A DNA stretch of 64,000 nt from JANELJ01 sp024511395 (GTDB lineage Bacteria > Pseudomonadota > Gammaproteobacteria > GRL18): positions 992,001-1,056,000 of the forward strand of contig OY820613.1 of assembly GCA_963681975.1 (NCBI GenBank), in the 5' to 3' direction. A program made the position numbers and the translations under genes. Of this stretch, positions 36,413 to 46,039 are shown piece after piece (the stretch's first letter is position 1; each line of letters begins with the position of its first letter). The notes beneath the pieces are model-generated. The model saw nothing but the letters and a program-made list of their open reading frames with translations. It was not told the origin of the DNA and ran no database searches.

Positions 36413-37969
36413 TTAGTGATAGCTTTTGGGGCCACGAATGTTCTCATGAGACTGTGGTAATGAAGAAGGTTCTTTCTGTTCAAAGAAGTCAGGCTGTAAC
36501 TTATCCTGATTGCTGAGCAATATAGACTTAATGTGCTTCAGCCGGTTGAGATTTTTATGATTGGCAATCTGGCAGGCCTTATTTAAACGCTCATTAGGAT
36601 ATTGTCGGGACAGATTGAGTAAGCCCGGGCAAACCCGGTAAGCCTGCTCTTCATGCTGCTTTTGTTTCAACTGGCTTTTAACCCGGATAAGCACTTCATC
36701 ACCAATATCCTTAGCCCAGTTCATTAATCGCCCTGGTGTCCATTGATGGTGTTTCTTATGGCGCTCTGGCATATGGGCCGGTACGGTGGTGGTACCAGAA
36801 TGGTATTGTCTGGCATGCTGACAGATGCACCGGTTATGAAAGTACATCTCTATTAAGAATGCTTTGGCATGCACTTCCGGTTTTTCACCCACCAGATGAT
36901 GAGGTACTGAATACAGGTGTCCGTCAAACTGAATATGGTAATCCACATTGACTTTGACGGTTTTGATTTCAGTAAACTCAAACGCCTGTTTGGGCAGTGG
37001 CAGCAGTGCCGGTTTATCCAGCAAGTCAAACCACTGTTGCCGGGTGCCTTTAAGCTGCTTAAAGGGTTTGTTGTTGACCTCTTCAAGCAGGCCATGGATC
37101 TGCTGATTGAGCTCTGTCAGTGAGAAGAAGGTTTGATGACGTAAACGAGCCAGGATCCAGCGTTCTATAATCTGCACACCCACTTCAGCTTTGGCTTTAT
37201 CCTGAGGCTTTCGGGGTCTGGCAGGAACGATGGCTGTACCATAATGAGCCGCCATCTGCTGGTAAGACATATTAATATCCGGATCGTACCGACAGGCCCG
37301 GGTGGTACTGCTTTTAAGATTATCAGGAATTAACAGTACGGGAACCCCTTTTATAAATTCAAAGGTTCTTACATGACTGCCGATCCAGTCCGGCAGGCGT
37401 TGGCTCCAGGTAGCTTCTGCATAGGTGTAATTGGAAGCACCTAATACAGCAACAAAAATCCGGGCAAACTGAATTTCACCAGTGTCCTGCTGAACAACAG
37501 GAACGGTTTGACCGGCATAATCAACAAAGAGTTTTTCTCCCGCCTTATGATGCTGACGCATGGAGCGTTTCTGTTTCTTTTGCCATTGCTGGTACAGCAT
37601 GCAGTACTGTGGATAGCTGTAACAGCGGTTTGGGTATTGTTGTGTGTATTCTTCCCAAAGCAGGAGCCTGGTCATTCCTTTGCGTTTGAGTTCCCGATAG
37701 ACCTCTGACCAGTCAGGGAGCTGGAATGCGCTGGAAACCCGGGTATCGGCCTGGGGGTAAAACCGGCTGGCCAGTTGTTGATCGTCCAGTTGTTCAATGG
37801 CGGGCCAGTCCAGATCAAGAGCCTCTGCTTTACTGCAGATTTTTTGTACGGCACCCAGGCTTAATCGCAGGCTGGTTTTTATCTGGCGCAGGCTGAGTTT
37901 GGCTTGCAGTCTGAGTTTTAATATTGTTCGTAATTGTCGCATTGATAGTCTCTTTGTTGGCATAACCAT
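36413..37969 (-). CDS. istA: IS21 transposase IstA
   Basis: 518 residues. The N-terminal helix-turn-helix (RQLRTILKLRLQAKLSLRQI) is followed by the DDE core: VDYAGQTVPV, LIPDNLKSST and KAKAEVGVQIIERW. The C-terminal part has the Mu-transposase-like beta-barrel (YHIQFDGHLYSVPHHLVG). Complete and apparently functional with its istB. Confidence 0.95.
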   Translation of the reverse strand: MVMPTKRLSMRQLRTILKLRLQAKLSLRQIKTSLRLSLGAVQKICSKAEALDLDWPAIEQLDDQQLASRFYPQADTRVSSAFQLPDWSEVYRELKRKGMTRLLLWEEYTQQYPNRCYSYPQYCMLYQQWQKKQKRSMRQHHKAGEKLFVDYAGQTVPVVQQDTGEIQFARIFVAVLGASNYTYAEATWSQRLPDWIGSHVRTFEFIKGVPVLLIPDNLKSSTTRACRYDPDINMSYQQMAAHYGTAIVPARPRKPQDKAKAEVGVQIIERWILARLRHQTFFSLTELNQQIHGLLEEVNNKPFKQLKGTRQQWFDLLDKPALLPLPKQAFEFTEIKTVKVNVDYHIQFDGHLYSVPHHLVGEKPEVHAKAFLIEMYFHNRCICQHARQYHSGTTTVPAHMPERHKKHHQWTPGRLMNWAKDIGDEVLIRVKSQLKQKQHEEQAYRVCPGLLNLSRQYPNERLNKACQIANHKNLNRLKHIKSILLSNQDKLQPDFFEQKEPSSLPQSHENIRGPKSYH

Positions 37970-38688
37970 TCCCCAATAAAAATCAGGGAGGTTAGCAGTT
38001 ATTGAATATCAATGTGTGGGAAAGGATTCTGAACCATCGTGAACACTGATTCTGGAAAAACAGTAAAAGTGTTCACGATGAGATCAGAATCGGCGTTCAC
38101 GATAGAACAGAATGGGTGTTCATGATGGTTCAGAAACAGTGTTCACGATAAATCAGAATCAGTGTTCATGATCGGCCAGAATATGCACATGGTATAGCCA
38201 ACACCGGAAATTTTTGAACGGCGGGTAAAGAGTTGAATTTCTTCACGGCTGTTTTTATCACCCTGCCAGCCGGATAATTCGTTCCAGTAGATAATTTTGC
38301 CTTCCAGAACATCGATAAGTTCCTGTTTTTTTATGTCTGAAATGGGGGTGTCTTTATTAACAATAACCACCAGGGCATCCCAGGCAACCAGAACAAGCTT
38401 TAATAACATGCTTTCTTCTTACAGGTTATGCATGGGGAGACGACAGGTGCTGCCGAGATGAGATTCGCCGGATTTAGCTGAACGAATGCCTTTAGTGGCT
38501 CCGCCTCCTTTAAGATCAATGGTTACACCGTATTTTTCTTTATAGGCTGCGGCAATTTCTGACATAAAGGCTTTTTTAGTAATACCACAGCCGGTCCAGA
38601 TTATTTTTTTACTTCCGGCTCTTCAGCGACTGTGCTATCTGTTTTATCTTTAGCAAGGCCTAAACTCGGGAGTAATGTATAAAGAACT

Positions 38689-40028
38689 CATAGGTATGTC
38701 TTTAAGGATTTTATCATTTCGTTTCAATAGATTACCCATCAGGATGTAACTCCATAATTAGGTTCTACACAAAACTGATAAAGTCCAGTAGACTTATCTC
38801 GTTTAGGATGAGCTCTGCCAGTATTTTCTTTCAGGAAAAAATATGTTCTTTCAAGCACATCCGTTAATTGTTTTCGTTTATGGTTAACAATGGATTCCAA
38901 TAATGAATACCACCAGTAAACGGTTGTTTTGGAGACCGTCAACGTTGACATCGCTATTTGGCAAAATTGTTCTATGCTACTACATATAAATCGTTTCAGA
39001 ATCGTCGCGATTAAACCGCTCCAAACCAAAGCTTCCATCAATGCGCAATTACTGGTTTGGAACCCCTGCAAGTTATTATGAGACTTGCACTCTTTAAATA
39101 ACAACTCAATCTGCCAGCGTAAACGATATAACTGGCTGATTTGTGTTGCTGAAAACTGTTCTGCATTCAGATTTGTAACTAAAAATGTATGCCTTTTTTC
39201 TTTGGGGCTCCAGATTGCAATCAGCCTTGTTTCTCTGCCATCAATCTCCACAATCATATCAATTAATTGTCGTTTTGGCAGAGATTTTACCAAATCAGAC
39301 AATGGTTTAGTTCTTTTGTTAACGACTTGCCCATCTTCTCTGGTGGCTCGGTGAAACGCTATCCTGGAAAGTCTCATTGCCCGTAAAATATAATACCCCC
39401 ATGGTCATCTGTTTCATTAATCAGTTGGCCTGAATAGTAGCCACGGTCACCTGATAATAACTGATTTTCCAGTTCATAAACGTCTGGTAACTCTGCTCGT
39501 TCTGAAAAACTATCCGGTGTCAGTGTGCTTTTTTCTATGCCTCCGGTTTTTAAGTCGTAGGTGACATGCAATTCCACGGCTGCCGGACTAATTGCTGTAA
39601 ATCGCCCGGGATAATTCTTTTTCAGTGCCTTATGGATAGCAAATGAACTGCCATCCCGGATAAGTAATTTATCAAAACTGGCCAGAACAGGATGATTACA
39701 TTTCAGTTTTGTATTTACCCGGTGATTAAAAACTTTATCTGCAATATCTCTCATCAATTGCGCAAATTCAGGTTTTGCTAATTGATTATGAAAGGGCTTA
39801 TAACGGACATTTTTATTCGTTAACTGGTTAAAGTAACGATGAATTTCCGAAAAATGCCTTGTCTCTTTATCACCCATAGCCGTAATCATACTCACTATAA
39901 GCTGAAAAGGGGGTATCTGTCTTAATCGTTGGGAAAAACCTATGCTTTTGCCCGGTCTATTAAGTTTCTTTTCACTCAATATGATCATCAAATTGGCTTC
40001 ATTTCAACTCCTAAAGATCATACCTATG
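38689..40028 (-). mobile_element. IS4-type element (1340 bp)
   Basis: Inverted ends CATAGGTATG at 38689 and CATACCTATG to 40028, flanked by a 10-bp target duplication ATAAAGAACT at 38679-38688 and 40029-40038, the duplication length known for IS4-group elements. It splits the signal peptide of the PstS-like gene. Compared with the fragment at 60432-60598 it has lost about 85 bp including the native transposase start codon. Confidence 0.92.
38739..39991 (-). pseudogene. IS4-family transposase, frameshifted
   Basis: Two overlapping frames of 205 and 212 codons together make one IS4 transposase, with DDE residues in LIRDGSSF, LLSGDRGYYS and the YREK signature YRLRWQIELLFKECKS. Between them a G-run of five (near 39397-39401) needs a sixth G to restore the frame (HGG then YYILRAMRLSR). 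The N-terminus begins at MMIILSEKKL, a start created by the internal deletion; the fragment at 60432-60598 shows the original start MKRTTLSKKLKVVLSEKKL. The element is probably dead. Confidence 0.88.
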
Positions 40029-40091
40029 ATAAAGAACTAAAATAAGAAGAAAATTAAAAAGAAAAGAAGAACTGTTAAAATATTTTATCAT

Positions 40092-40398
40092 TAAGGGATA
40101 CCGTATTTGCATTTTGTTATAATTTTTGTGCGTTAAATACTGTTATGTCATCAGTACAGGGGTTGATAGATTAAACGATCACACCTGAAACTATTAACTG
40201 TACAATCTGCTAATAAATAATAGCAAAAAATAAGCCATATTCAATGTAGATGTTTTTACTGGGTTTTTTATTCCACTTTTGTGAATAAGTTATATTAATA
40301 ATTGCATAATGCAATTTATGAGTGAAAGCTAAAATCCCCTTGAGTTTTCAGGGCTTAATAACCATATCTATAAACAGTTTTTCTTTAAGGAACTGATA
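40092..40398. promoter_or_regulatory. Divergent promoter region of the PstS-like pseudogene and the DUF4126 gene
   Basis: 307 AT-rich bp between two divergent starts. It includes TTGTTATAATTT-like and TAATAATTGCATAAT-like stretches that could be promoters, and AAGGAACTGATA as the ribosome site for the gene at 40399. No gene is seen. Confidence 0.45.
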
Positions 40399-41115
40399 AT
40401 GGAAGAATATAACCAGATTGTTACGGTCATTGCCATGAGCATGGGGGTAGCCTGGGCAAGCGGGATAAACCTGTATGCGGCTATTTTAATGCTCGGTATT
40501 ATGGGAGCGACCGGTAATGTTGATTTGCCTCCCGGACTGGAAGTGCTCAGTGATCCAATGGTTATTGGTGCTACGGGTTTAATGTATTGTGTGGAATTTT
40601 TTGCTGATAAGGTGCCGGGTTTTGATAATGGCTGGGATGCGATTCACACCTTTGTTCGGGTTCCTGCCGGGGCTATTCTGGCCGCCGGAGCCGTTGGCGA
40701 TGTTTCTTCTGCTGCGAGTATAGCTGCGGGGATCTTGGGTGGTGGTATGGCATTAGGTACGCATTCACTAAAGGCCGGCAGCAGAGTTTTAATCAATACT
40801 TCACCTGAGCCTGTAAGCAACTGGACTGCCTCCATCACTGAGGATCTAGCGGTTATCGGAGGATTGTGGACTGCACTTCATTATCCTACCTTGTTTGTCG
40901 TGTTCTTAATCTTTTTTATTCTATTAATGATCTGGTTATTACCGAAGCTCTGGAAAGGCATCAAGGCAGTATTTTCTGCTATAAAACGGTTTTTCTCGTC
41001 AGCTCCGGAGAATGAGCCTCAGGGTGATTTTAGTTCGAATTTGTCTGAATCCATGAATAGCGAAGTTAATGTTAATGAATCAGCTTTAAAGATGGAATAT
41101 AAAAAGAAAAAATAA
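40399..41115 (+). CDS. DUF4126-type membrane protein
   Basis: 238 residues. The N-terminal two thirds matches the DUF4126 pattern: GVAWASGINLYAAILMLGIMG, a segment EFFADKVPGFDNGWDAIHTF, glycine/alanine-rich spans (GAILAAGAVGDVSSAA), and SRVLINTSPEPVSNW. A final span (about 165-188) precedes a charged cytoplasmic tail ending in YKKKK. Function is unknown. It has a good ribosome site and is intact, although the receptor genes on both sides are destroyed. A 31-residue membrane peptide and a Cys-containing exported protein follow on the same strand. Confidence 0.85.
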   Translation: MEEYNQIVTVIAMSMGVAWASGINLYAAILMLGIMGATGNVDLPPGLEVLSDPMVIGATGLMYCVEFFADKVPGFDNGWDAIHTFVRVPAGAILAAGAVGDVSSAASIAAGILGGGMALGTHSLKAGSRVLINTSPEPVSNWTASITEDLAVIGGLWTALHYPTLFVVFLIFFILLMIWLLPKLWKGIKAVFSAIKRFFSSAPENEPQGDFSSNLSESMNSEVNVNESALKMEYKKKK

Positions 41116-41258
41116 GAGGGAAATCTGTTTGTTGATAAAAAATCAATAAACAATAAAGTTGTATTTGAAATGTTACTTTAATCGAGTATAGTTGCAGGGG
41201 TAAACCCTAGTTGTAGAACAATAAATAGAATAGAAAATTATAATCGAAAAGGGAAAAT

Positions 41259-41354
41259 ATGACCGGTTCACTTATTAAATTCTTTGAATATGGTATCTTT
41301 CTGTTTTCACTGGTAACTGTTGTTTTTGGGGCTTATTCTCTGTTTACTCTTTAG
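41259..41354 (+). CDS. Putative 31-residue membrane peptide
   Basis: ATG 41259 preceded by GAAAAGGG at good spacing. The product is essentially one membrane span (FFEYGIFLFSLVTVVFGAYS) with a short polar N-terminus, ending at TAG 41352-41354. It lies in the otherwise empty 300 bp after the DUF4126 gene. Small and unproven; the ribosome site and hydrophobic composition are the evidence. Confidence 0.4.
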   Translation: MTGSLIKFFEYGIFLFSLVTVVFGAYSLFTL

Positions 41355-41419
41355 GGGCTTTGCGAATTGCTCCTTATTTGATGACCTTGTTCGATGATGG
41401 TAATGGGAGATAATTCAAT

Positions 41420-41851
41420 TTGACCAGACTTATTATAATACTGAGCCTGTTGTTTCTGGCAAACCCTGTATTAAGTGCAGAGTTTAATATAAAGCTCAGA
41501 AAGACAGATATTAATGAGTTAAAACAGCAGTTATTACCCGCTTTTGACAAAAATATTGAGTACCTCAATACCATCCTTCAATGTCTTGAGAAGGGTAATA
41601 CAACAGACGATTGTCTGCAGCAGTTTACACCACCGGGCAGAACTGCTGAAACGCAGAATGCTTCAGACCAGGATATCAAACACTCCATTGAGAAAAACCT
41701 TCAAAAGCAGGAATTAACTGAGTCTGATATTATCTAGGGCCTGAAAGAATTATTGCAGCAGGCTGAAAAGGTCAGAAGTTGTCTGGTTGCCGGACAGACG
41801 GCTAATGATTTAAAGGACTGTATCGTTAAGTATAAACCTGAAAAAAACTGA
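41420..41851 (+). pseudogene. Small exported protein with duplicated Cys module and in-frame TAG
   Basis: A TTG start behind GGGAGA. A signal peptide (RLIIILSLLFLANPVLSAEF) precedes a helical module ELKQQLLPAFDKN...LQCLEKGNTTDDCLQQF. After residue 105 an amber codon stands at 41735-41737, and the same frame continues GLKELLQQAEKVRSCLVAGQ then TANDLKDCIVKYKPEKN to TGA at 41849-41851. The second part is recognisably a repeat of the first module (two Cys about ten residues apart, similar helix before). The frame therefore probably encoded a two-module protein. Whether the short 105-residue product still works, or TAG is read through, cannot be told. Confidence 0.6.
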
Positions 41852-41945
41852 TGGGCAACTTGTATTTTACTTTTTTTGTTGCCTATGTTTACTGCATGAT
41901 CTGTTTCCTACAGAAAAAACTATAATACGCACTACCGCAGGCAAA

Positions 41946-42263
41946 GGCTTTCAATGGCAGATTTCTCTGTGGTTATTATTATTTTTGACTCCTGCTTTAT
42001 CCTTTTCCTCTGACAGTATCAGTCAATCTGCAGATAACATTGACATTGATATCTATGTCAACAGCTCCGTTCCCGACCAGCAATATTCTCTGTCAGAAGT
42101 CAGGGCAATTTTTACCATGCGCAAAACTATTTGGCCTGATGGTACCAAAATAAAGGTCTTTGTACTTCCCGATGATGATTCTGAACATCGTCTGTTTACC
42201 AAGTCCAGACTGCATATGTTTCCTCATCAGTTTCGAAGGATATGGGACCGTCTGACTTTCTCC
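41946..42263 (+). pseudogene. Second PstS-like protein, truncated by IS66
   Basis: Signal-like WQISLWLLLFLTPALSFSS followed by IDIYVNSSVPDQQYSLSEVR and AIFTMRKTIWPDGTKIKVFV, then PHQFRRIWDRLTFS, the pattern of phosphate-type binding proteins with the usual AIFxGRxxxWPDG motif. At 42264 the IS66-type end (GTAAGCGCCCAATAATCC) begins and the remaining part of the gene is not found in the window. The exact start codon is unclear. It is unrelated in detail to the broken receptor at 35134-40091 but of the same superfamily. Confidence 0.75.
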
Positions 42264-42353
42264 GTAAGCGCCCAATAATCCCACCTACCCCCACCCCTTA
42301 AAATCCTTCAAACTATTACTTTTTATAATTTCATAATCATAAAAGGTAACCCT

Positions 42354-42647
42354 ATGCCCCACGAACGAGATGAAGAAATGCGCACCCACCTACAGGCCTG
42401 GCAGTCCAGCGGCCTGACTCAGAAGCAATACTGTCAGCAGCACAACCTTAAAACCCATATGTTCAGTTACTACAAAGCCAAATTTCTGAGGCAGTCAGAT
42501 GATAGTGAAAGCTTAATACCGGTGCAGGTTGTTCAGGATAAGACCGTTTCAGGTTTGATTTTAAACCTGCCCAATGGTTTAAGTCTGGAAATCCAGCCAG
42601 GCTTTGACCAGCCAACCTTTATGCAAGTACTGTCTTTACTGAAATAG
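42354..42647 (+). CDS. tnpA: IS66 accessory protein TnpA
   Basis: 97 residues of the small helix-turn-helix accessory protein of IS66 elements: HLQAWQSSGLTQKQYCQQHNL is the DNA-binding motif. Start ATG behind AAAAGGTAAC. The frame is intact but its partners are not. Confidence 0.85.
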   Translation: MPHERDEEMRTHLQAWQSSGLTQKQYCQQHNLKTHMFSYYKAKFLRQSDDSESLIPVQVVQDKTVSGLILNLPNGLSLEIQPGFDQPTFMQVLSLLK

Positions 42648-42654
42648 CTTAATA

Positions 42655-43001
42655 TTGCGTGTTAATCAAAACACTCAGGTTTACCTGGCCTGTGGTGCCA
42701 CCGATATGAGAAAGAGCATAAACGGATTAAGCCTGCTGGTTTCTGAAGTTCTGCAGCAGGATGTTTTCAGCGCCAGCCTGTTTGTCTTTGTAGCCGGGAT
42801 AAACTTAAAATTCTGCACCGGGATAATAATGGTTTCTGGCTGTATTATAAGCGTCTGGAAAAGGGGCGCTTTAAATGGCCTGAGTTAAGAGGACAGACCT
42901 CTGCCAGTTTAACTCAGCGGGAATTAAACTGGCTTCCGGATGGCTTAAACATTGAAAAAGTTCAGGCTCACCCCCGACTGAACTATACGCATATTGGCTG
43001 A
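42655..43001 (+). pseudogene. IS66 TnpB (Orf2), frameshifted
   Basis: Begins at a TTG with VYLACGATDMRKSINGLSLL, typical TnpB. After ASLFVF a single T is missing near 42790: in the +1 frame the sequence reads SRDKLKILHRDNNGFWLYYK and continues to NYTHIG with TGA at 42999-43001. Normal length would be about 115 residues. Confidence 0.88.
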
Positions 43002-43074
43002 CAAAACTACGGATGAAGTCTTGAACAAGCGCAGAAAAAACCAAACAAAAACAAGGTGATGCATTGATTTAACG

Positions 43075-44589
43075 GTGAAACATTATACTTGCTGTAGTAC
43101 AATGCAGCCCATGAAATCCACTGCCGCATCAACCGACAAAACCATTGCTCAACTGCAATCCAGGATAGTGGATTTAGAAACCAAAGTCCGGTTTTATGAA
43201 GAGCAGTTTAACCTGTTACAACATAAACGCTTTGGTCGTTCTTCTGAAAAGCCCGATACACAGGCCGAGCTGTTTAATGAAGCCGAAAGCATTATAGCGG
43301 AAGAAGAACGCGCCCATCAGGATGATACAGAAGCAGACTCTGCTCAAATCACCATTACCTATACCCGGAAAAAGCCCGGTCGCAAACCCTTACCCAAAGA
43401 CCTGCCCGGAGAGCAAATTCGTTACGAATTACCCAAAAGCGAGCAGGTTTGCGGCTGTGGTCATGCTTTGCATGAAATCGGAGAAGACACCTCTGAACAA
43501 CCGGATATCATTCCGGCGCAGATTAAAGTTATAGAACACATTCGGGTCAAATACGCCTGCCGTCAGTGTGACAATGGCATTAAAACAGCGCCTGAACCGG
43601 CTCAGCCCATTGAAAAGAGTATTGCATCACCTGGCTTACTGGCCCATATTGCCGTTGCCAGATATACCGATGCCTTACCCCTGTATCGACAGGAAGCCAT
43701 ATTTAAACGTCTGAACATTGATATTAACCGCACCAGCATGGCTAACCGGATGATAAAAACAGCCTAACTAAGTCAACCTCTGTTGCAACGACTTATTCAT
43801 TATCAGTTACAGCAATCCATTATCCAGGCCGATGAAACTCCGGTTCAGGTGCTCAATGAACCGGGAAGAAAGGCACAAAGTCAGTCTTATATGTGGTTGT
43901 ACCAAAGTGGCAGTAGCGGTGCATCTCCACCTGTTATTATTTATGATTATCAGCCCGGGCGCAGTGGGCTGTTTGCCAAAAACTACCTGCAGGATTTTAA
44001 AGGTCAATATCTTCAAACCAATGGCTATAGTGGTTATGCCCAGGTGTGTACCCCGCAAAGTGGCATTGTCTCTGTCGGTTGCCGGGCTCATGCCCGGCGT
44101 AAGTTTGATGAGGTGATTAAAGCCCTTAAGGGTAAAAACGTGAAACCCGGAAAGGCCCATATGGCACTGAACACCATTGCCAAACTGTATGTCATTGAAA
44201 AGCAGTGCAAAACCATGAGTGCAGAGCAGCGTTATCTGGTTCGTCAAAAGAAAAGTCAGCCCATATTAAATCAGTTTAAGCAATGGCTGGATAAATCCGC
44301 TGAGCAGGTACCGCCCAAACAGCTCCCGGGCAAGGCCATTCATTATGCTTTAAATCAATGGACTCAGTTAACCTGCTACATTGAAGATAGTCATCCGGAG
44401 ATTGATAATAATGCCGCCGAACGGCGCATCAAACCGTTTGTGATTGGCAGAAAAAACTGGCTGTTCAGTCAGACACCCAATGGTGCTATGGCCAGTGCGA
44501 TGCTTTTCAGTTTAATTGAAACGGCCAAAGCCAATAAACCGGAGCCCTTTGCTTATATCCGTTATATCCTGACAGAGTTACCCAGGCTG
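43075..44589 (+). pseudogene. IS66 transposase TnpC, nonsense-mutated and 3'-truncated
   Basis: The N-terminal coiled coil and zinc-finger-like region (YFEEQF-like helix, CGCGHALHEIGE, ACRQCDNG) run to an in-frame TAA at 43765-43767; the same frame continues with the DDE core QADETPVQVL, TNGYSGYAQV and NNAAERRIKPF. At ELPRLG the gene ends in the junction with B4, so the last 20-25 residues are replaced by antisense IS5 sequence up to TAG 44647. Two lesions show it is inactive. Confidence 0.9.
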
Positions 44590-45813
44590 GGCCACCATAA
44601 CCATATTAATGGCATCACCGACTGCACCTTTGAGGTAGCAGCGGTCTAGACGAGCATCATTTTTCATATGACCGATTTCAGGCTCAATCGCACTGCGCCG
44701 TTTTAATGCCTTTTTAATACTTCGGGTAACGCCTCGCTTCTGACCTGAGATAAAAACTTTAGTGTCTTTTACTTCATGTCCACGATAACCCCGGTCAACA
44801 AAGCACTGTTCCGGCTGTACGGCTGTAAACTGTTTTATTTGTTCCAGTTGTGGCAGCAAGGTATGTCCATCATAAGGATTGCCCGGACAACTTTGAGCGC
44901 CAATAACAAAGCCTTCCTTGTTAGTTACCGCGATACTGGCTTTAACACCAAATTCATAAGGCTTATGAACTTTGCCTTTACTGATACACTCGACTTCCGG
45001 TGCATGTAAACTGTAAAGCTTGTTTTTACTGTGCTGCTCCTGCTCAATCAGTTTCTGAGCCTGTTTTAGAGCTACTTCAAACAATGACTGAATATCGACA
45101 GAATAATTGGGCAGTTGTCGTTCAATATCCCGTTTAACACGACCTAAACGGGATTTCAGTTTATTGTTCATTTTCTTCATGCGTTTAAACTGTTTTGCAT
45201 GAGCATAACGACTGGCCATTAGTACATATTGCGGCCCAACCCGATTATAGTTCTGACGCAGTTTAATACCGTGCTCTTTGGACAGTTTAACCAGGTTTTC
45301 TCTGGCTTTGTTCAGGAGCTTTGAATCGGTTGGAAAAGCGATGTTCTTTTCCTGTACGGTAGTATCTACCGTGACTTTCTTTAAACTACCGGGCTTTATG
45401 GTTTTACTCTTTAGTCAGGCTTTAATGGTTTCAACCAGTAATTTTTCACTGCCTGATTTACCCGGCCGGTTACGCCATTTGGTCATGGTCACAGGGTGTA
45501 TGGGCATTTTATGCTGAAAGTATTCTTCACCACAGAAATACTGCCAGTACGGATTTTCTGTCCAGCCTTTTACTACCTGTTCATCCGATAAATCATGAAG
45601 GTGTTTCAGGTAATGCAATCCTGCAATCAAACGAGTGCGTATGGCAGGAGCACCTTTAGTGGATACAAACAGAGCACCCCATTCTTTATCAGGACTTTCC
45701 CAATCTATGTGTTTTGATAACTTAATCAACTCATGGTTTATGTCCAGCATGTTTTCAAGGCGCATCCTGAACAGGTCTTCCTGAGGTATTTTTGGCTGTT
45801 TCTCTGGCTTCAT
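44590..45813 (-). pseudogene. IS5-family transposase (B4), nonsense-mutated and truncated
   Basis: Starts MKPEKQPKIPQEDLF. After ETIKA, codon GGA of the sisters is TGA at 45415-45417 (minus strand). The frame continues to NMVMVA where the fusion to IS66 begins. The Glu motif IEPEIGHMK is still present but the C-terminus is lost. Confidence 0.92.
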
Positions 45814-45933
45814 TCTGGTCTGGAAATTTGCAAGGTAATAAGGCTTATTTTACCAAAAACCTGCAAATTTAACACCCATAATCAAGCAATATTTCTTTAT
45901 AAATCAATACTATATGTTTTATTCAGGGTGGGC
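44590..45933 (-). mobile_element. IS5-type element B4, 3' end missing
   Basis: The 5' end is intact (GCCCACCCTGAATAA on the minus strand, ending at 45933) and flanked by TATTTA at 45934-45939. The 3' end stops at GGCCACCATAACC, fused directly to IS66 E1. About 155 bp of the 1498-bp unit are lost. Confidence 0.9.
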
Positions 45934-46039
45934 TATTTATTCATTGAGCACAAAAGTGTTGAAAATACAACAGGATAGAATTAAGAATGAGTGGGCAGGA
46001 TGCCCACGCTTCGGGAAGTATACAGAAAATAGAGAGAAA

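Larger units (their letters stand above)
35538..38187 (-). mobile_element. IS21-type element, copy 2 (complete, 2650 bp)
   Basis: The ends are TGCGTATTCTG (35538) and CAGAATATGCA (to 38187). The flanks are CATGG at 35533-35537 and 38188-38192, a 5-bp target duplication; the host gene reads through when one copy is removed. Multiple GTGTTCAYGAT...CAGAAT repeats occupy both ends (about three on the left, five on the right at 38036-38187), as in IS21 family termini. Confidence 0.95.
35134..40091 (-). pseudogene. PstS-like phosphate-binding-type protein, split by IS21 and IS4 elements
   Basis: Removing both IS elements and one copy of each target duplication restores a single frame of about 310 codons on the minus strand. 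ATG at 40091-40089 starts a signal peptide that runs through the IS4 site (FNFLLILVLY / TLLPSLGLAKD). The mature part reads KIIWTGCGITKKAF, KGGGATKGIRSAKSGESHLG, and VVIVNKDTPISDI. IS21 is inserted between SGVGYTM and RKMLF. The end has YFPSSGPLEKAI, GVTGISSARKR and LYRPLYLTY, and stops at 35134. This is the PBP-like phosphate-type fold. A further lesion is an in-frame TAA at 38419-38421 (after CRLPMHNL). Three independent inactivating events indicate that the gene has been free of selection for some time. Confidence 0.88.
42264..44589 (+). mobile_element. IS66-type element E1, right end missing
   Basis: The left end is GTAAGCGCCCAATAATCC at 42264. It carries the three-gene tnpA-tnpB-tnpC set. 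The right end is lost: at 44589/44590 it is fused to the 3'-truncated IS5-type element B4. All of tnpB and tnpC are damaged, so the element is dead. Confidence 0.88.

Noticed and set aside
38036..38187. Regularly spaced repeats resembling a small CRISPR array
   Set aside because: They are the subterminal transposase-binding repeats of IS21 (GTGTTCAYGAT...CAGAAT), also present at the other end and in copy 1.
39374..39401. Programmed frameshift in the IS4-type transposase at the G-run
   Set aside because: IS4-family transposases are normally single-frame; a lost G in a run of six plus the missing native start suggest decay rather than recoding.
44578..44649. IS66 TnpC with a novel C-terminus HHNHINGITDCTFEVAAV
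   Set aside because: The last residues are the antisense of IS5-type element B4; the frame merely runs across the junction.
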